Assembly (NCBI GenBank): GCA_035530275.1
Contig: DATKVC010000022.1
Span: 1 to 64,000, forward strand
Source of the DNA: CAIJMU01 sp035530275
GTDB lineage: Bacteria; Spirochaetota; Spirochaetia; Treponematales; Rectinemataceae
Length of the DNA stretch: 64,000 bases
Reading direction: 5' to 3'
The notes under the pieces were generated by a model that saw nothing but the letters and a program-made list of their open reading frames with translations, was not told the DNA's origin and did not search any database. Position 1 is the first letter of the stretch, and each line of letters opens with the position of its first letter. The position numbers and the translations under genes are program-made. This document shows, piece after piece, positions 50,480 to 59,661 of this stretch.

Positions 50480-51939
50480 AAGGGACGGAAGCCCGCGAGA
50501 AGGTCGGGCTGCGCCTCCCGTCGAATCTTCGGCGAAAACTCCCCCGACTCCTTGTCGAACTCGTAGTCCCCGCCCCATTCGCGGTAATGCCTGATCGTCT
50601 CAACGACGGAGCGGCCGACATGGCGCGCCTCGGCGTCGGTCATGGTGGGATGCACCGAGACGCGGACCCAGCCCGGCTTTTCGGAGAGATCGCCCGAGTC
50701 GATGAGGTCGGTGATGTGGCGGGAATTGGTCTTGCCGATGTTGAAGAGGATGTGTCCGTAGGTGCCGGCGCAGCTGCAGCCGCCCCGCGTCTGCACGCCG
50801 AAGCGATCGTTGAGGAGGCGGACGATGAGGTTGTGATGTTCGCCCGGCGCGTAGAACGACAGTATGCCGAGACGCTCGAGGTTCTCGCCCTCGAGGAGCA
50901 TGACCGCGGGCTCCTTGGCGAATTCCTCGATTATTATCGAGATGAGTTCCTTTTCGCGCTCGCGGATGCGGGCGGTGCCCATCGCCTCCTTGACCTTGAC
51001 GGCGAGGGCCGCGCGCATCGCCTGGAGGAAGCCGGGCGTGCCTCCGTCCTCGCGCGCCTCGATATTGTCATAATACTTATGGGTTCCGTAGGGCGTCGTC
51101 CAGACAACCGTGCCGCCGCCCGGCTGGTCGGGGACCCGGCTATGGTAGAGCGAGTTGTGGAGGATGAGGACGCCCGCGCTGCCCGGGCCGCCCAGGAATT
51201 TGTGCGGCGAAAAGGTGATCGCGTCGAGGCTTTCCTCGGCGGTGGCGTGCATGTCGATGTCGATGTAGGGGGCGGCCGCGGCGAAGTCCACGAAACAGAG
51301 GCCGCCGTGGCGGTGCATCATGGCGGCCATCTTTCCGTAAGGTGTGAGGATGCCGGTGACGTTCGAGCCCGCGGTGAAGGCGCCGATGAGGAGGGGCCGA
51401 TCGGTGTTCTCGCGGAGGATCCGCTCCATCCAACCGAGATCGGGGAGACCCGTCCCCTCGTCGCGCGGAATGATGCGGAGATCGACCTCGCATTCCTCCC
51501 AGGTGATCTGGTTGGAATGGTGCTCCATGTGGGTGACGAGGACGAGGGGGCGCTTTCCTTCCCTGCAGCTCTTGTCGCAACCCTCGGGCATGCGGATTCC
51601 CAGGATGCGCTGGAGCTTGTTGATGGCTGCCGTCATGCCGAAGCCCGTGAAGATGAGGGAGTCGTCGGGTCCGGCGTTCACATGGCGCTTGATGATGTCG
51701 CGTGCGGCGTGGTAGGCGAGGGTCATCGCGGTGCCGGTGTAGGTCGTCTCGGTGTGGGTGTTCGCGACGAGGGGCCCGATCTCCTTCAACATGAAGTCCT
51801 CGATGGGGCGGTAGAGCCTACCCGAGGCCGTCCAGTCGGCGTAGACGATGGGGGCCGCAGTGCCATCGGCGAGGGGCATGGTCGCGTCGATGCCGACGAT
51901 ATTGTGTCGGAAGGGGGCGAAGTAGGATTCTGTGCTCAT
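50476..51939 (-). CDS. class V aminotransferase (cysteine desulfurase-like)
   Basis: A 487-residue PLP enzyme from ATG 51939 (MSTESYFAPFRHNIVGIDAT; GGAGG 10 nt upstream). Fold type I motifs: VYADWTASGRLYRPIEDFML, FTGFGMTAAINKLQRIL, THMEHHSNQITWEE, VDFAAAAPYIDID (PLP Asp) and AITFSPHKFLGGPGSAGVL with the Schiff-base Lys. GVQTRGGCSCAGTYGH in the C-terminal part holds cysteines where SufS-type desulfurases have the catalytic Cys loop. Substrate not certain; coupled to the MFS-HEAT gene. Confidence 0.8.
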   Translation of the reverse strand: MSTESYFAPFRHNIVGIDATMPLADGTAAPIVYADWTASGRLYRPIEDFMLKEIGPLVANTHTETTYTGTAMTLAYHAARDIIKRHVNAGPDDSLIFTGFGMTAAINKLQRILGIRMPEGCDKSCREGKRPLVLVTHMEHHSNQITWEECEVDLRIIPRDEGTGLPDLGWMERILRENTDRPLLIGAFTAGSNVTGILTPYGKMAAMMHRHGGLCFVDFAAAAPYIDIDMHATAEESLDAITFSPHKFLGGPGSAGVLILHNSLYHSRVPDQPGGGTVVWTTPYGTHKYYDNIEAREDGGTPGFLQAMRAALAVKVKEAMGTARIREREKELISIIIEEFAKEPAVMLLEGENLERLGILSFYAPGEHHNLIVRLLNDRFGVQTRGGCSCAGTYGHILFNIGKTNSRHITDLIDSGDLSEKPGWVRVSVHPTMTDAEARHVGRSVVETIRHYREWGGDYEFDKESGEFSPKIRREAQPDLLAGFRPL

Positions 51940-52246
51940 GGGGTGGATTCCTCCGGCGGGGCCTCGGCACACGACCCTGCCCGCTCTATCGCGGCCCCGG
52001 CAGGGTACTGCAATTTAGCGGTTCGCCCCTCCTCTTGGTCAAGCCTCCCCGAGGCGCCTGGAACCCGGCGCCGATGGTCTCGGCGATGGGAAGGCGTGCC
52101 GCCCGTGCCGCCGACGTATCGCGAAAAGGCAAGTTCGAATTGCGGTCCCGCGCCCTACATAGCAACTGTCGTAGCAGGCCCCAAGCCCCGCACTGTCAAG
52201 CCGCACAGGACCTACCGGGATCGGGTCTACACGCGACCGAGTCTTC
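51940..52246. other. intergenic region, nothing recognised
   Basis: About 300 bp between the aminotransferase start and the end of the small membrane protein gene. Apart from the ribosome-binding site of the aminotransferase gene I see no gene, terminator or repeat. Forward frames crossing it are open only because of GC-rich composition. Confidence 0.4.
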
Positions 52247-52672
52247 CTATTTCTCGTCCCGAGGGAGCTCGGGCAAAATTCCTTTTCGCAGATCCGGGAC
52301 CACTTCCTCGGCGGCCTTCTTGGCCAGCGAGATGGCGCCGAGACCGAAGGCGATCGCGAAGGCCAGAACGACGGCTCCGATCGAGATGAGGAAAATGATG
52401 CCGAGGAGGCTTCGACTGAAACCGAGCCGATCCAGGACGGCGAGTCCGACGAGGACTGAAACGATGACCCTGAAGGTCCTGCCCACGGCGCGGACATTGG
52501 GGACGGCGGCGTTGCGGGCGATCGCCTCGGCGATCTTGCCGACGCCGAACACCGCGAGGCTGCCGATCGCGAGCAGGGCGAGCGTGGAAAGAATCGACGG
52601 AAGCGACGCGGCCAAGTCGCCCCATAAGCTCGCCACGCCCTTGAAAAGGGCCGATGTTCCGGAAGATTCCAT
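52247..52672 (-). CDS. small membrane protein (mechanosensitive-channel-like TM helices)
   Basis: A 141-residue protein from ATG 52672 (AGGAGG 4 nt upstream). Three hydrophobic helices: about 22-45, 65-85 and 90-115, the last Gly/Ala-rich (GAVVLAFAIAFGLGAISLAKKA), like the pore-lining region of MscS relatives and of conserved TM_helix proteins, but with no beta domain. Could be a minimal channel subunit; function is inference. Confidence 0.65.
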   Translation of the reverse strand: MESSGTSALFKGVASLWGDLAASLPSILSTLALLAIGSLAVFGVGKIAEAIARNAAVPNVRAVGRTFRVIVSVLVGLAVLDRLGFSRSLLGIIFLISIGAVVLAFAIAFGLGAISLAKKAAEEVVPDLRKGILPELPRDEK

Positions 52673-52802
52673 GTCGCCTCCTGGCATTTTCTCATACAGG
52701 TCCATTTCCTGGTTTCCGGGGAGGAGGCGACCCTGCGATCCGATTCGGGCGCCGCGATCGACCTCGCTTCATTTTCTTCCCAAACCATGCAATTCTCAAG
52801 GT

Positions 52803-54026
52803 GTGAGAAAGCTATACCTCGCCTTGCGCCGCGTGGCCGGCATCCTGGGACTTCTCTTCGGCGGAAGGGCCGCCCGGGAGGCCCTCAAAGAACTCGCGAA
52901 GATCGATTCCGCCGCCTACGCCAGCAGGGTCATATCGGACGCTGTCCTTCTCAACGACATCCCCTCCCCGAGCGACGCCGAAAAGCTCAGGATGGAATTC
53001 ATCGTGCAACGCCTCGGCGAGTTCGGCATCTCGAATATCTTCACCGATGAATTGGGGAATGTCATCGCCCTCTTCCCCGCCTTCGGCACGAGGAGCGACT
53101 ATCTCCTCGTGGTCGCCGAGGTCGGCGACGCCAACTATACGCCCCTCGGGAATTCCGTGCATTTGGCGCGGGAACACGCGACCGGACAGGGCCTCGGCGA
53201 AAGAAGCTTCGGCCCCGCGGCCCTCCTTGTGTTTGCGGAATTCGCCCAGGCCACCGGCTTTCATCTGGACAAGAATCTCATGGTCCTCTTCACCCGCGAT
53301 TCCTCGGTGGATGAAAAGGAAGAGGCCTTCCGCCATTTCCTCGATGGCTGGGGCGACAGCATCAGTTGCGGGGTCTTCGTGCGCGGAACGGGCCTCGGCA
53401 GGGTCGAGACGAGGCATGTGGGTTCCTACCGCCTTTCGGTCAACGTAACCACGGAGGAAAGGGAGATGCTCTCGCCCGGCGACGGCTCCTCCGCGGCGGG
53501 CGTGCTCGGCGGAATCGCCGCGCAGATCGCGAGCATCACCTGGGACGAGAAGCAGACGGCGATGGTGAACATCGCGAGGATGGAGGCCGGCGTCGGTCAT
53601 GGGCATTGGGCGGCTCAGGGCGAAATGGAAATCGAACTGATGGCCGAGGACGACAGGATGCTCGAAACGGTCAAGAGCGTCGTCACCGGCAGCATCACGA
53701 AGGCGGCCCAGAGTTCCGGGGCGAAGATCGATAGCCGTGTGCGCTTCAAACGCTCGGCAGGCGATCCCAAGCTCAATGCGCCCCTTCTCGGCCTGGTCAG
53801 GAGCGCCCTCGTCAAGATCGGCGTCAAGGCCGAGACGGGCATCGTTTCGGAGAAGGTGTCGGTCCTCAACGAGAGGGGCATTCCGGCCGTCGCGGTGGGC
53901 CTCACGACGGGCACGACCAGCCTCGAACGCGAGGAGGTCGATCTCGAGCCCATAGCCCGGGGATTCAGGCAGCTTCTCCTCGTGATCGAGGGCGTGCCGG
54001 CGACGCTCGGAAGGCGGGAGGGATGA
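52803..54026 (+). CDS. M20-peptidase-like protein lacking metal ligands (probable pseudoenzyme)
   Basis: A 407-residue protein, best started at GTG 52803; the open frame further upstream is not protein-like. Overall order follows M20/M42 aminopeptidases (LNDIPSPSDAEKLRMEFIVQ, DELGNVIALFPAFG, LNERGIPAVAVGLTTG). At each ligand position the expected residue is missing: VVAEVGDANY in place of HxD, GLGERSFG in place of GxDDKxG, FTRDSSVDEKEE in place of DEExG, and no histidine in VGLTTGTTSLEREEVD. It therefore probably binds rather than cleaves. Overlaps gpgS by 4 bp, so it is co-expressed with compatible-solute synthesis. Confidence 0.7.
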   Translation: MRKLYLALRRVAGILGLLFGGRAAREALKELAKIDSAAYASRVISDAVLLNDIPSPSDAEKLRMEFIVQRLGEFGISNIFTDELGNVIALFPAFGTRSDYLLVVAEVGDANYTPLGNSVHLAREHATGQGLGERSFGPAALLVFAEFAQATGFHLDKNLMVLFTRDSSVDEKEEAFRHFLDGWGDSISCGVFVRGTGLGRVETRHVGSYRLSVNVTTEEREMLSPGDGSSAAGVLGGIAAQIASITWDEKQTAMVNIARMEAGVGHGHWAAQGEMEIELMAEDDRMLETVKSVVTGSITKAAQSSGAKIDSRVRFKRSAGDPKLNAPLLGLVRSALVKIGVKAETGIVSEKVSVLNERGIPAVAVGLTTGTTSLEREEVDLEPIARGFRQLLLVIEGVPATLGRREG

Positions 54027-55015
54027 AGGAATTGGAAGCCAAGGGGAAGATTCTCGGACGGTCGAAACACAGCAGCGCCTACAGCGACAAAAAGCGCCTC
54101 GTCGAACTCAAAAAGGAAAAGGGGCTCACGATCTCCCTCGCCTTCCCCACGCTCAACGAGGAGGCGACGATCGCGAAGGAGATACTCGTCCTCAAGACCG
54201 AATTGATGGACCGATTCCCCCTCCTCGACGAGATCGCCGTCATCGATTCGGGCTCGACCGACAAGACCCGCGAAATCGCAAAGGAATACGGGGCGACCGT
54301 CTTCGTTTCCTCCGACATCCTCAAGGGCTACGGGACCTATCGCGGCAAGGGGGAGAATCTCTGGAAGAGTCTCTATGTCCTCAAGGGCGACATAATCGTA
54401 TGGATCGACGCGGACATCGCGAACATCAATCCGAAATTTCTCTACGGCCTCGTCGGCCCACTCCTCGAAAACGACGAGGTGGGCTACGTGAAGGCCTTCT
54501 ACAGGCGCCCGATCCGCTCGGCGACGGGCCTGACGCCGAGCGGGGGCGGCCGTGTCACGGAAATCCTGATACGTCCCCTCTTCTCCCTCTTTTATCCCGA
54601 GTTGGCTGAACTCGTGCAGCCGCTTTCCGGCGAGTACGCGGGGCGGCGCGAAATCCTCGAGCAGCTGCCCTTTTCCGTGGGCTATGGGGTGGAGGTAGGC
54701 CACCTACTCGACCTCTATCACATGTTCGGCCCGAGCATCTTCGCCCAGGTCGATATGGACGAACGCATTCACAGGAATCAGACGATCGAAGCCTTGAGCC
54801 GCATGTCCTACGGCATCATCGCGACCTTTCTCGATCGCCTCGGCAAGTACGGGGACCTCAGCGTCGCGAAGGAACTCGGCGCGAGGCATATCGCCCTCGC
54901 GGCCGACGCGGAGGCATGGAAGATCGTGCCGACGGAGATATCCACGATCGAGCGACCACCCATGCGCACGATTCCCGAGTACGTGAAGAAGTTTCCCTCG
55001 CCATCGCGGGGGTGA
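54023..55015 (+). CDS. gpgS: glucosyl-3-phosphoglycerate synthase-like glycosyltransferase
   Basis: A 330-residue GT81/GT2-fold glycosyltransferase. Nucleotide-sugar motifs are SLAFPTLNEEATIAKEI, VIDSGSTDKTREIAKEYG and VWIDADIANINP (DxD-like). Acceptor-region motifs of GpgS are GGGRVTEILIRPLFSLFYPE, QPLSGEYAGRREILEQLPF and GYGVEVGHLLDLY. It transfers glucose from an NDP-sugar to 3-phosphoglycerate, the first step to glucosylglycerate-type compatible solutes. Coupled to the M20-like gene. Confidence 0.88.
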   Translation: MKELEAKGKILGRSKHSSAYSDKKRLVELKKEKGLTISLAFPTLNEEATIAKEILVLKTELMDRFPLLDEIAVIDSGSTDKTREIAKEYGATVFVSSDILKGYGTYRGKGENLWKSLYVLKGDIIVWIDADIANINPKFLYGLVGPLLENDEVGYVKAFYRRPIRSATGLTPSGGGRVTEILIRPLFSLFYPELAELVQPLSGEYAGRREILEQLPFSVGYGVEVGHLLDLYHMFGPSIFAQVDMDERIHRNQTIEALSRMSYGIIATFLDRLGKYGDLSVAKELGARHIALAADAEAWKIVPTEISTIERPPMRTIPEYVKKFPSPSRG

Positions 55016-55052
55016 GACTGACGACGGCATCTGTCGAAGGTCCTGTCGTCGG

Positions 55053-55961
55053 TCAGTCCTCGGGAAAGCTCGCGTCGAGGGCTTGGAGGCTGTCGATCAA
55101 GGTGTCAGGCCTTGCGCCGGCATCGCGCCTCGCGGGCCGGAATGAACGCTCGTCACCCGCAAAAAGGGCCGTCATGAAGCCGAGAGAGGCCGCCGGCGCG
55201 ATGTCGTTGGTCGTGCTGTTGCCGACGACCAGGATGTCGCCGGGCTCGAACCCCGCGGCGAAAAGGGGCGCCGCGGCGCGGACGAAGAGCGCGGGGTCGG
55301 GTTTCGCGATCCCCGTCTTGAAAGAATAGATGGTAAGTATTGTTTCCATCCCCGACTCCGCAGGCGCCGCTCCGAAGAGCGCCTCGAAAAGCAGGGGCGT
55401 GTAGAATTGCGCATTCGAGACGATGCCGAGGCGGAGGCCCTTCATCCTGAGGCGCCTCAGGAGGGCCGAAGCGCCGGGCATCGGGGCGCAGGGATTTCTC
55501 CACGCCTCGTGGAGGAGGGCCAGGCGCCTGATCGCGGCGGCGCCGGCGCCTAAAATGAGCGAGCCGACGATTTCCTCGATGTCTATCTCCGGAAAGGGAT
55601 GTCGCACGAGGGCGCGATCCCTGCGTTCGGCGATTCGGTGCGCCACTTCCTCGGCGAAGGTCGCGGCGCCCATTCCGCAGCCGGCCGCCGGCAGCTCATC
55701 TTCAAGCCGTCGCTTCGCAAGGGCCCCCTCACCCTCGGCCTTGCTCCCGGCACTTGTCAGACCGGGCTCTCCCCCGGCTGCGCTCGCGAGTAGGGTGCCG
55801 TAGAGATCGAACAGAACCGCCTTGGGCGGGCGAGGAAGGGGGGCGTTCTTCAAGTCCGCGATCCAGGGCGGCGGCAGACCGGGATCGGGCGCGAAGCCCT
55901 GCGGAGAGACTTCGCGCAGCAGCGCGATGAGTTCGAATCTTTCGGCGGCTTCCAAAATCAT
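55053..55961 (-). CDS. HAD-superfamily hydrolase (possible solute-pathway phosphatase)
   Basis: A protein of about 302 residues from ATG 55961 (MILEAAERFELIALLREV). HAD motifs: AVLFDLYGTLL (nucleophile Asp), LGIVSNAQFYTP (Ser/Thr motif II), a lysine in FKTGIAKPDPALF (motif III) and GDILVVGNSTTNDIAPAASLG (motif IV). An extra N-terminal 45 residues precede the core. It lies 16 bp after the glycosyltransferase gene at 55978 in one operon. Dephosphorylation of a glycosyl-3-phosphoglycerate would fit the cluster but is inference. Confidence 0.8.
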   Translation of the reverse strand: MILEAAERFELIALLREVSPQGFAPDPGLPPPWIADLKNAPLPRPPKAVLFDLYGTLLASAAGGEPGLTSAGSKAEGEGALAKRRLEDELPAAGCGMGAATFAEEVAHRIAERRDRALVRHPFPEIDIEEIVGSLILGAGAAAIRRLALLHEAWRNPCAPMPGASALLRRLRMKGLRLGIVSNAQFYTPLLFEALFGAAPAESGMETILTIYSFKTGIAKPDPALFVRAAAPLFAAGFEPGDILVVGNSTTNDIAPAASLGFMTALFAGDERSFRPARRDAGARPDTLIDSLQALDASFPED

Positions 55962-55977
55962 GGAATGGTCATCCTGG

Positions 55978-57432
55978 TCATGAGGCGCAGAGGAAGAACG
56001 AGGAGGCTTCGAGATAGCTTTCGAGCAGCCGCGCCCTGTCGATCTCGCCCCGGGCCCGTCCATCCGCCGCGCTCCTGTAGGCTGCGACGAGGGCCTTCGC
56101 GTAGGTCGCTTCCGAATAACCCGAAAGCGCCGCGTCGCGAAGACGCCCCGCTTCCGCAGGGTCGGGGGAGGCTTCGAAGAGTCCGACGAGAAATGGATTG
56201 AGGGTCGCGATCTCCCCTTGGAACCCGCTGTCCCTGTCCATCTTCACGAGGATGAAGCTCTGGAGTCCCGGATCGAGGGCGCCGAAATCGACAAGTTCCT
56301 CTTTGAACCTGAGCCTGAGGGAGGCGAGCCGGGTTTCGAGACGGGCTCGGTCCGAGCCGAATAGTGGGCCATAGACCCGCTTGAAGGCCGAAAGTCGCGA
56401 TTCGACCGCCTCTTCGAGAAGGCCATCGGGGAGGGACGAACGGGGAATCGCGATGCCTCGGTAGAGCCGGTCGAAGTGCAGGCCCCTTTCGGCGAAATCG
56501 CCGATGATGTGCGGTATCTCCCTGCCGGCGACGGGGAGGCCCCTCACGAGGGGATCGATATAGGAATACCCGAATCCTTCCTTGACCGAGGTCGTCACGA
56601 CGCCGAATGAAGAACCGTAGAGGGCATCCAGGCTCTGGCCGAGCCCCGCTTCGAAGCGGATGCGAAGCCCCTGCGCGGCGGCAAGTTCCCGCCATCCTCG
56701 ATAGACCTTTCCGTCTCCGGGACTCGTCGGCGGCAGGGTGACGGCGAGTTCCGCGCCTTCCGGGAGAAAGCGCGCGAGGAGGAGGGCCTCGCCGATGTTT
56801 TTCCGGCCTATCGCGCGCACGGGATAGAGGAGGGTCCTCCGCCCCCGGGCGACTTCGACCGCGTAGGAGGACCTCGGGTCGAAGCCGTCATGGGCGGCGA
56901 CGGGGTTGGGCAGAAAATGGACACGATCGGCCTCCAGTCCCGAGGCGACGAGTCGATCGCGATCGCGGCCATTGATGGTCGCGTAGTCGCAATCGAAGGG
57001 GTAGGGCCCTTCGCCGTCGTAGACCTCGGGCCTGAAGTCCTCCGCGAAATCGTGAACCTGCACGAGGAAGGCCTGACCCCTCTCGCGCAGGCGCCGCAAG
57101 GCGCCGAGGAGTCTGCGATTCTTGCGGATCAATGGATTATGGACATGGATGAGGTCGCAGCCGCCCGGGAAGGCCCGCGAGACGGCTTGCTCGATATCGT
57201 CGGCGAGCGATTCGGCGTCGGTCGGATTCCCGGCCTCCTCCTTGGCGAGGCTGTCGTAGTCGAGGCCCGGCACGACGATGCAGGGCACGGGGGCCTTGGC
57301 TTCGGGAGGAGCTCCCACGACGAGGACCGTCTCGACATCCTCCTCCGATTCGGCGAGGCTTCTGACCTGATGCAGCATCACCGACGCGACGCCGCCGCGC
57401 CTGAGATGGAAATGGAGTTGGGCGACCTTCAT
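55978..57432 (-). CDS. GT4-like glycosyltransferase
   Basis: A 484-residue protein from ATG 57432 (MKVAQLHFHLRRGGVASVML); GGAGG directly touches this ATG, so the exact start is less sure. N-terminal Rossmann fold with VAQLHFHLRRGGVA and DLIHVHNPLIRKN; second fold with LLYPVRAIGRKNIGEALLLA and GVVTTSVKEGFGYSYIDPLV, the GT-B nucleotide-sugar site. It diverges from the other glycosyltransferase gene across a 208-bp promoter region. Probably extends or modifies the solute made by the cluster; acceptor unknown. Confidence 0.8.
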   Translation of the reverse strand: MKVAQLHFHLRRGGVASVMLHQVRSLAESEEDVETVLVVGAPPEAKAPVPCIVVPGLDYDSLAKEEAGNPTDAESLADDIEQAVSRAFPGGCDLIHVHNPLIRKNRRLLGALRRLRERGQAFLVQVHDFAEDFRPEVYDGEGPYPFDCDYATINGRDRDRLVASGLEADRVHFLPNPVAAHDGFDPRSSYAVEVARGRRTLLYPVRAIGRKNIGEALLLARFLPEGAELAVTLPPTSPGDGKVYRGWRELAAAQGLRIRFEAGLGQSLDALYGSSFGVVTTSVKEGFGYSYIDPLVRGLPVAGREIPHIIGDFAERGLHFDRLYRGIAIPRSSLPDGLLEEAVESRLSAFKRVYGPLFGSDRARLETRLASLRLRFKEELVDFGALDPGLQSFILVKMDRDSGFQGEIATLNPFLVGLFEASPDPAEAGRLRDAALSGYSEATYAKALVAAYRSAADGRARGEIDRARLLESYLEASSFFLCAS

Positions 57433-57640
57433 CCTCCAATGATACTCATCGGCGGATTGAATGAGGAAGCGGGGGACCATGGTTGACAGGAGCATGCAGC
57501 GGTCCCGATATTTGAAGGAAGGCCGATGACGTCGGTTTTCGAACGATAGGACCAATTGCACCGATGATTCGGCGCATGGGAGTCTCTCGGTCTCGCACGC
57601 CCGGCCGTCCCCGGCCGCGGAAATCCCGAGGAGATGGACA

Positions 57641-58921
57641 GTGTATCTGAAAGACAAGCAGGAGATAAAACGGATCGGTTTCGTCTCCACCCGTTTCAAG
57701 GGCTTCGACGGAGTCTCCCTCGAAACCGACAAGTGGGCGACGGTGCTCGGCCGCATGGGCTTCGAGTGCTTCTACTACAGCGGCCTATCGGACCGGCCCC
57801 CGGAACGGAGCCTCGTCGTCGATGAAGCCTACTTCGGCCATCCCGAGGTGGCGGCCCTCCATGCCAAATGCTTCGGCGTCACGATGCGCGATGAATGGAT
57901 TTCCGGGGAGATCCACAGGCTCAGGCAGCTTCTCAAAAAAAGCCTCTATGCCTTCATCGATAGCTTCCGCATCGACCTCCTCGTCGTCGAAAACGCCCTC
58001 TCCATTCCCATGCACATCCCCCTTGGCCTCGCGATCACCGAGGTCCTGTCCGAGACGGGCATGCCCGCGGTGGGCCATCATCACGACTTCGTCTGGGAGC
58101 GCCAGCGCTTCATCATGAGCGGAGTGGACGACTACATCGATATGGCCTTTCCGCCGCGCGTCCACGCGATGAATCATGTCGTCATCAATACGGAGGCCCG
58201 CGCCCAGCTCGGCCGTCGTCGAGGCCTTTCGAGCGTCGTCATCCCCAATGTCTACGACTTCGCCTCCGAGCCCCGGGGCATCGACGAGTACAACCGGACG
58301 CTGAAAGCCGACCTGGGAATGGCGGACGGCGATCTTCTCTTTCTCCAGCCGACGCGCATCATCGCGCGCAAGGGCATCGAACACGCGATCGAGCTCGTAA
58401 ATCGGCTGCCCGAGCGCAGGATCAAGCTCGTGGTCAGTCACCAGGAAAGGGACGAGGGCTCGGACTACTACAAGCGGATCGTCGACTATGCCCGACTCCT
58501 CGGGGTCGACCTCATTGCCGGCGGGCCCTTCCTTGGCAACGAGCGCGGCCTGAGACCCGACGGGCGAAAGGTCTACGACCTCTGGGATTGCTACGCCAAT
58601 GCCGATTTCGTCACCTATCCCTCCACCTACGAAGGTTTCGGGAACGCCTTCATAGAGGCGATCTTCTACAGGAAACCTGTCATGGTGAATCGCTATTCCA
58701 TCTTCGAGAGCGACATCGAGCCCCTCGGTTTCAAGACCGCCCTCATCGACACCTACATAACGCCGGACACCGTCCATCATGTGCGGCGCCTCCTCGACGA
58801 AGCGGGACTCAGGCGCGACGCGACGGATCATAACTTCGAGCTGGGCAGGAAATACTTTTCCTACGAAATCCTCGAGGCGCGCCTCATGCAGATTCTCTCC
58901 AATTTCGGCACGGTGGGCTAA
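57641..58921 (+). CDS. GT4 glycosyltransferase, probable mannosylglucosyl-3-phosphoglycerate synthase type
   Basis: A 426-residue GT-B protein from GTG 57641 (GAGGAG about 6 nt upstream). GFVSTRFKGFDGVSLETDKW, VVENALSIPMHIPLGLAITE, VGHHHDFVWERQRFI, LQPTRIIARKGIEHAIELV and TYPSTYEGFGNAFIEAIFY are strongly conserved in the group that includes MggA, as I recall it from Thermotogales-type mannosylglucosylglycerate synthesis. With GpgS nearby it would mannosylate glucosyl-3-phosphoglycerate; the HAD protein would then dephosphorylate it. Family is sure, product inferred. Confidence 0.82.
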   Translation: MYLKDKQEIKRIGFVSTRFKGFDGVSLETDKWATVLGRMGFECFYYSGLSDRPPERSLVVDEAYFGHPEVAALHAKCFGVTMRDEWISGEIHRLRQLLKKSLYAFIDSFRIDLLVVENALSIPMHIPLGLAITEVLSETGMPAVGHHHDFVWERQRFIMSGVDDYIDMAFPPRVHAMNHVVINTEARAQLGRRRGLSSVVIPNVYDFASEPRGIDEYNRTLKADLGMADGDLLFLQPTRIIARKGIEHAIELVNRLPERRIKLVVSHQERDEGSDYYKRIVDYARLLGVDLIAGGPFLGNERGLRPDGRKVYDLWDCYANADFVTYPSTYEGFGNAFIEAIFYRKPVMVNRYSIFESDIEPLGFKTALIDTYITPDTVHHVRRLLDEAGLRRDATDHNFELGRKYFSYEILEARLMQILSNFGTVG

Positions 58922-58970
58922 GCTTCTCTATAACGAGGGCCGAGGGCCGGATCATTCCAGCCGAGGCTGC

Positions 58971-59027
58971 TTGACAGCGCCTTTATCTTTGCCTAGGCTA
59001 TGACTGAAAAGACAAATATGGTCATAG
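58971..59027 (+). promoter_or_regulatory. promoter and operator-like inverted repeat before the tetR gene
   Basis: TTGACA (58971-58976) is a perfect -35; TAGGCT (58994-58999) follows at 17 bp as a poor -10. CTATGAC (58998-59004) and GTCATAG (59021-59027) are exact inverted repeats 16 bp apart, ending 7 bp before the tetR ATG, a fitting site for autoregulation by the TetR protein. Confidence 0.55.
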
Positions 59028-59034
59028 AGGTTGT

Positions 59035-59661
59035 ATGCCACGAGCTTTTTCTGAGGCGGAGCAGGTGCAGATCCGTAACCGCCTCATCGCCGCGGGGAAG
59101 CGCCAGATTTCCGCCTTGGGTATCCGTCGTCTCGTCATCGACGAGGTGACGCGAGAGGCGGGGATTTCCAAGGGAAGCTTCTACTCCTTCTTTCCTTCGA
59201 GAGAGGACTTCATTCTCTCGGTCTTCGAGGCATGGGAAGGAGAATTCAGAAGCGCCTTGCTTCGCGAGGTCGCGGAATCGGGAGAGAGCCCTCGAAAGCG
59301 GATCGAAAGACTCATATTGGGCGCCTTCGCCGTTTTCCGGCGGGAACCCGGCCTCCTTCGCATCCGCCCTCGGGATATCGAAGATCTGGCCCTGCGGCTT
59401 CCGCCCGAGCGCCTGGCCGCCCACCAGGCGGCCGACCGCGACGTCCTCGAGCATGCCTTCGCGGCCTGGGAGACGGAAGGCCTCGTTGCTCCGGCGGGAA
59501 GAGATGCCCTCCCCGCCCTCATCCCCCTCATCTTCGCGATGGCCCTCCACCGCGACGACTTTCCCGCCGACAGCTTCGAGCCGATGACCCGCCTCCTCGC
59601 CTCGTCCCTCGCGGCGAAGCTCGCTCCCTCCACAGGAGAACCACATGAAAATGGAAGCTGA
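59035..59661 (+). CDS. TetR-family transcriptional regulator
   Basis: A 208-residue regulator. The N-terminal DNA-binding domain (about 12-58) reads IAAGKRQISALGIRRLVID, EVTREAGISKGSFYSFFPSR and EDFILSVFEAWE; the rest is a helical ligand-binding domain. It likely represses the ABC transporter operon downstream, whose first gene it overlaps by 17 bp, through the repeat at 58998-59027. Ligand unknown. Confidence 0.9.
   Translation: MPRAFSEAEQVQIRNRLIAAGKRQISALGIRRLVIDEVTREAGISKGSFYSFFPSREDFILSVFEAWEGEFRSALLREVAESGESPRKRIERLILGAFAVFRREPGLLRIRPRDIEDLALRLPPERLAAHQAADRDVLEHAFAAWETEGLVAPAGRDALPALIPLIFAMALHRDDFPADSFEPMTRLLASSLAAKLAPSTGEPHENGS

Noticed and set aside
50587..52389. 600-codon forward frame opposite the class V aminotransferase
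   Set aside because: Antisense shadow; the reverse frame has all PLP-enzyme motifs.
52035..52802. Upstream extension of the M20-like reading frame
   Set aside because: Ser/Arg/Pro-rich translation overlapping the opposite-strand membrane-protein gene; the GTG at 52803 begins the conserved part.
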